DNA of 64,000 nucleotides from Bacillota bacterium (GTDB lineage Bacteria; Bacillota; Bacilli; Paenibacillales; NBRC-103111), in contig JAEWIS010000053.1 of the NCBI GenBank assembly GCA_023386955.1, forward strand, positions 214,708-278,707, given 5' to 3'. Position 1 is the first letter of the stretch; each line of letters starts with the position of its first letter. Below are positions 63,858-64,000 of this stretch, piece after piece. The notes under the pieces are model-generated. The model was given only the letters and a program-made list of their open reading frames with translations, ran no database searches and was not told the DNA's origin. The position numbers and the translations under genes were made by a program.

Positions 63858-64000
63858 TTGAAGTGGCTCCAACCGCACTGGCGATGCACTAAACTTAACA
63901 TGGCTAGGTGGATGCCTAGAGATAGGGATAAACATGCTTTTGTTGAAAATATTTACATGTCCTTCTCTGCTCTTCATCAAAAAAGAGAATAGGCAACTAA

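Overview
The window looks like chromosomal DNA of a Paenibacillus or close relative (Firmicutes, Paenibacillaceae). Evidence: many carbohydrate ABC import operons without their own ATPase, each next to a large AraC-type regulator; YesM/YesN-type two-component genes; large multidomain secreted glycan-active proteins; spore genes (GerA-type receptor, spore photoproduct lyase); the Bacillales block yqhQ-yqhR-aroQ-yqhT-efp; a Met T-box; strong purine-rich ribosome binding sites; and several families of short intergenic palindromic repeats. No rRNA, tRNA, CRISPR array, prophage or intact transposase gene was seen.

Layout. 1-21.3 kb is a polysaccharide-utilisation region: the end of one solute-binding lipoprotein gene, then two permeases, a binding protein, a YesM-like kinase, a YesN-like regulator, an FAD-dependent oxidoreductase, a 1680-residue secreted protein with golvesin-like modules around an unassigned catalytic-like core, a PrsA/SurA-like protein, and a secreted beta-helix protein with binding modules. 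21.3-26.4 kb holds a lactate/malate-type dehydrogenase, a purine-type deaminase, a UraD/HIU-hydrolase fusion, a CcdC-like membrane protein and a small unknown gene. 26.4-29.9 kb has an orphan Fur-controlled promoter, yidD, and metG behind a T-box. 29.9-34.1 kb is a spore germinant receptor operon, 34.2-36.9 kb a ZnuABC-like zinc importer, 36.9-45.6 kb housekeeping genes (ccdA, splB, mntR, patatin, yqhQ/yqhR, aroQ, yqhT, efp), and 45.9-47.2 kb lysC. 47.2-63.7 kb holds two more sugar import clusters with membrane-bound AraC regulators, a beta-propeller glycosidase-like protein and a secreted clan GH-A glycosidase.

How it fits together. The secreted proteins are expected to cut or bind a complex glycan, the lipoproteins and permease pairs to import the oligosaccharides using a shared ATPase encoded elsewhere, and the adjacent sensors to control expression. 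Matches to the CcpA cre consensus lie before four of these units. A roughly 30-nt motif at nearly constant distance from the presumed -10 element occurs before the first permease, the oxidoreductase and the 1680-residue gene, suggesting one shared regulator, probably the YesN-like protein. All calls come from reading the sequence; no database search was run.
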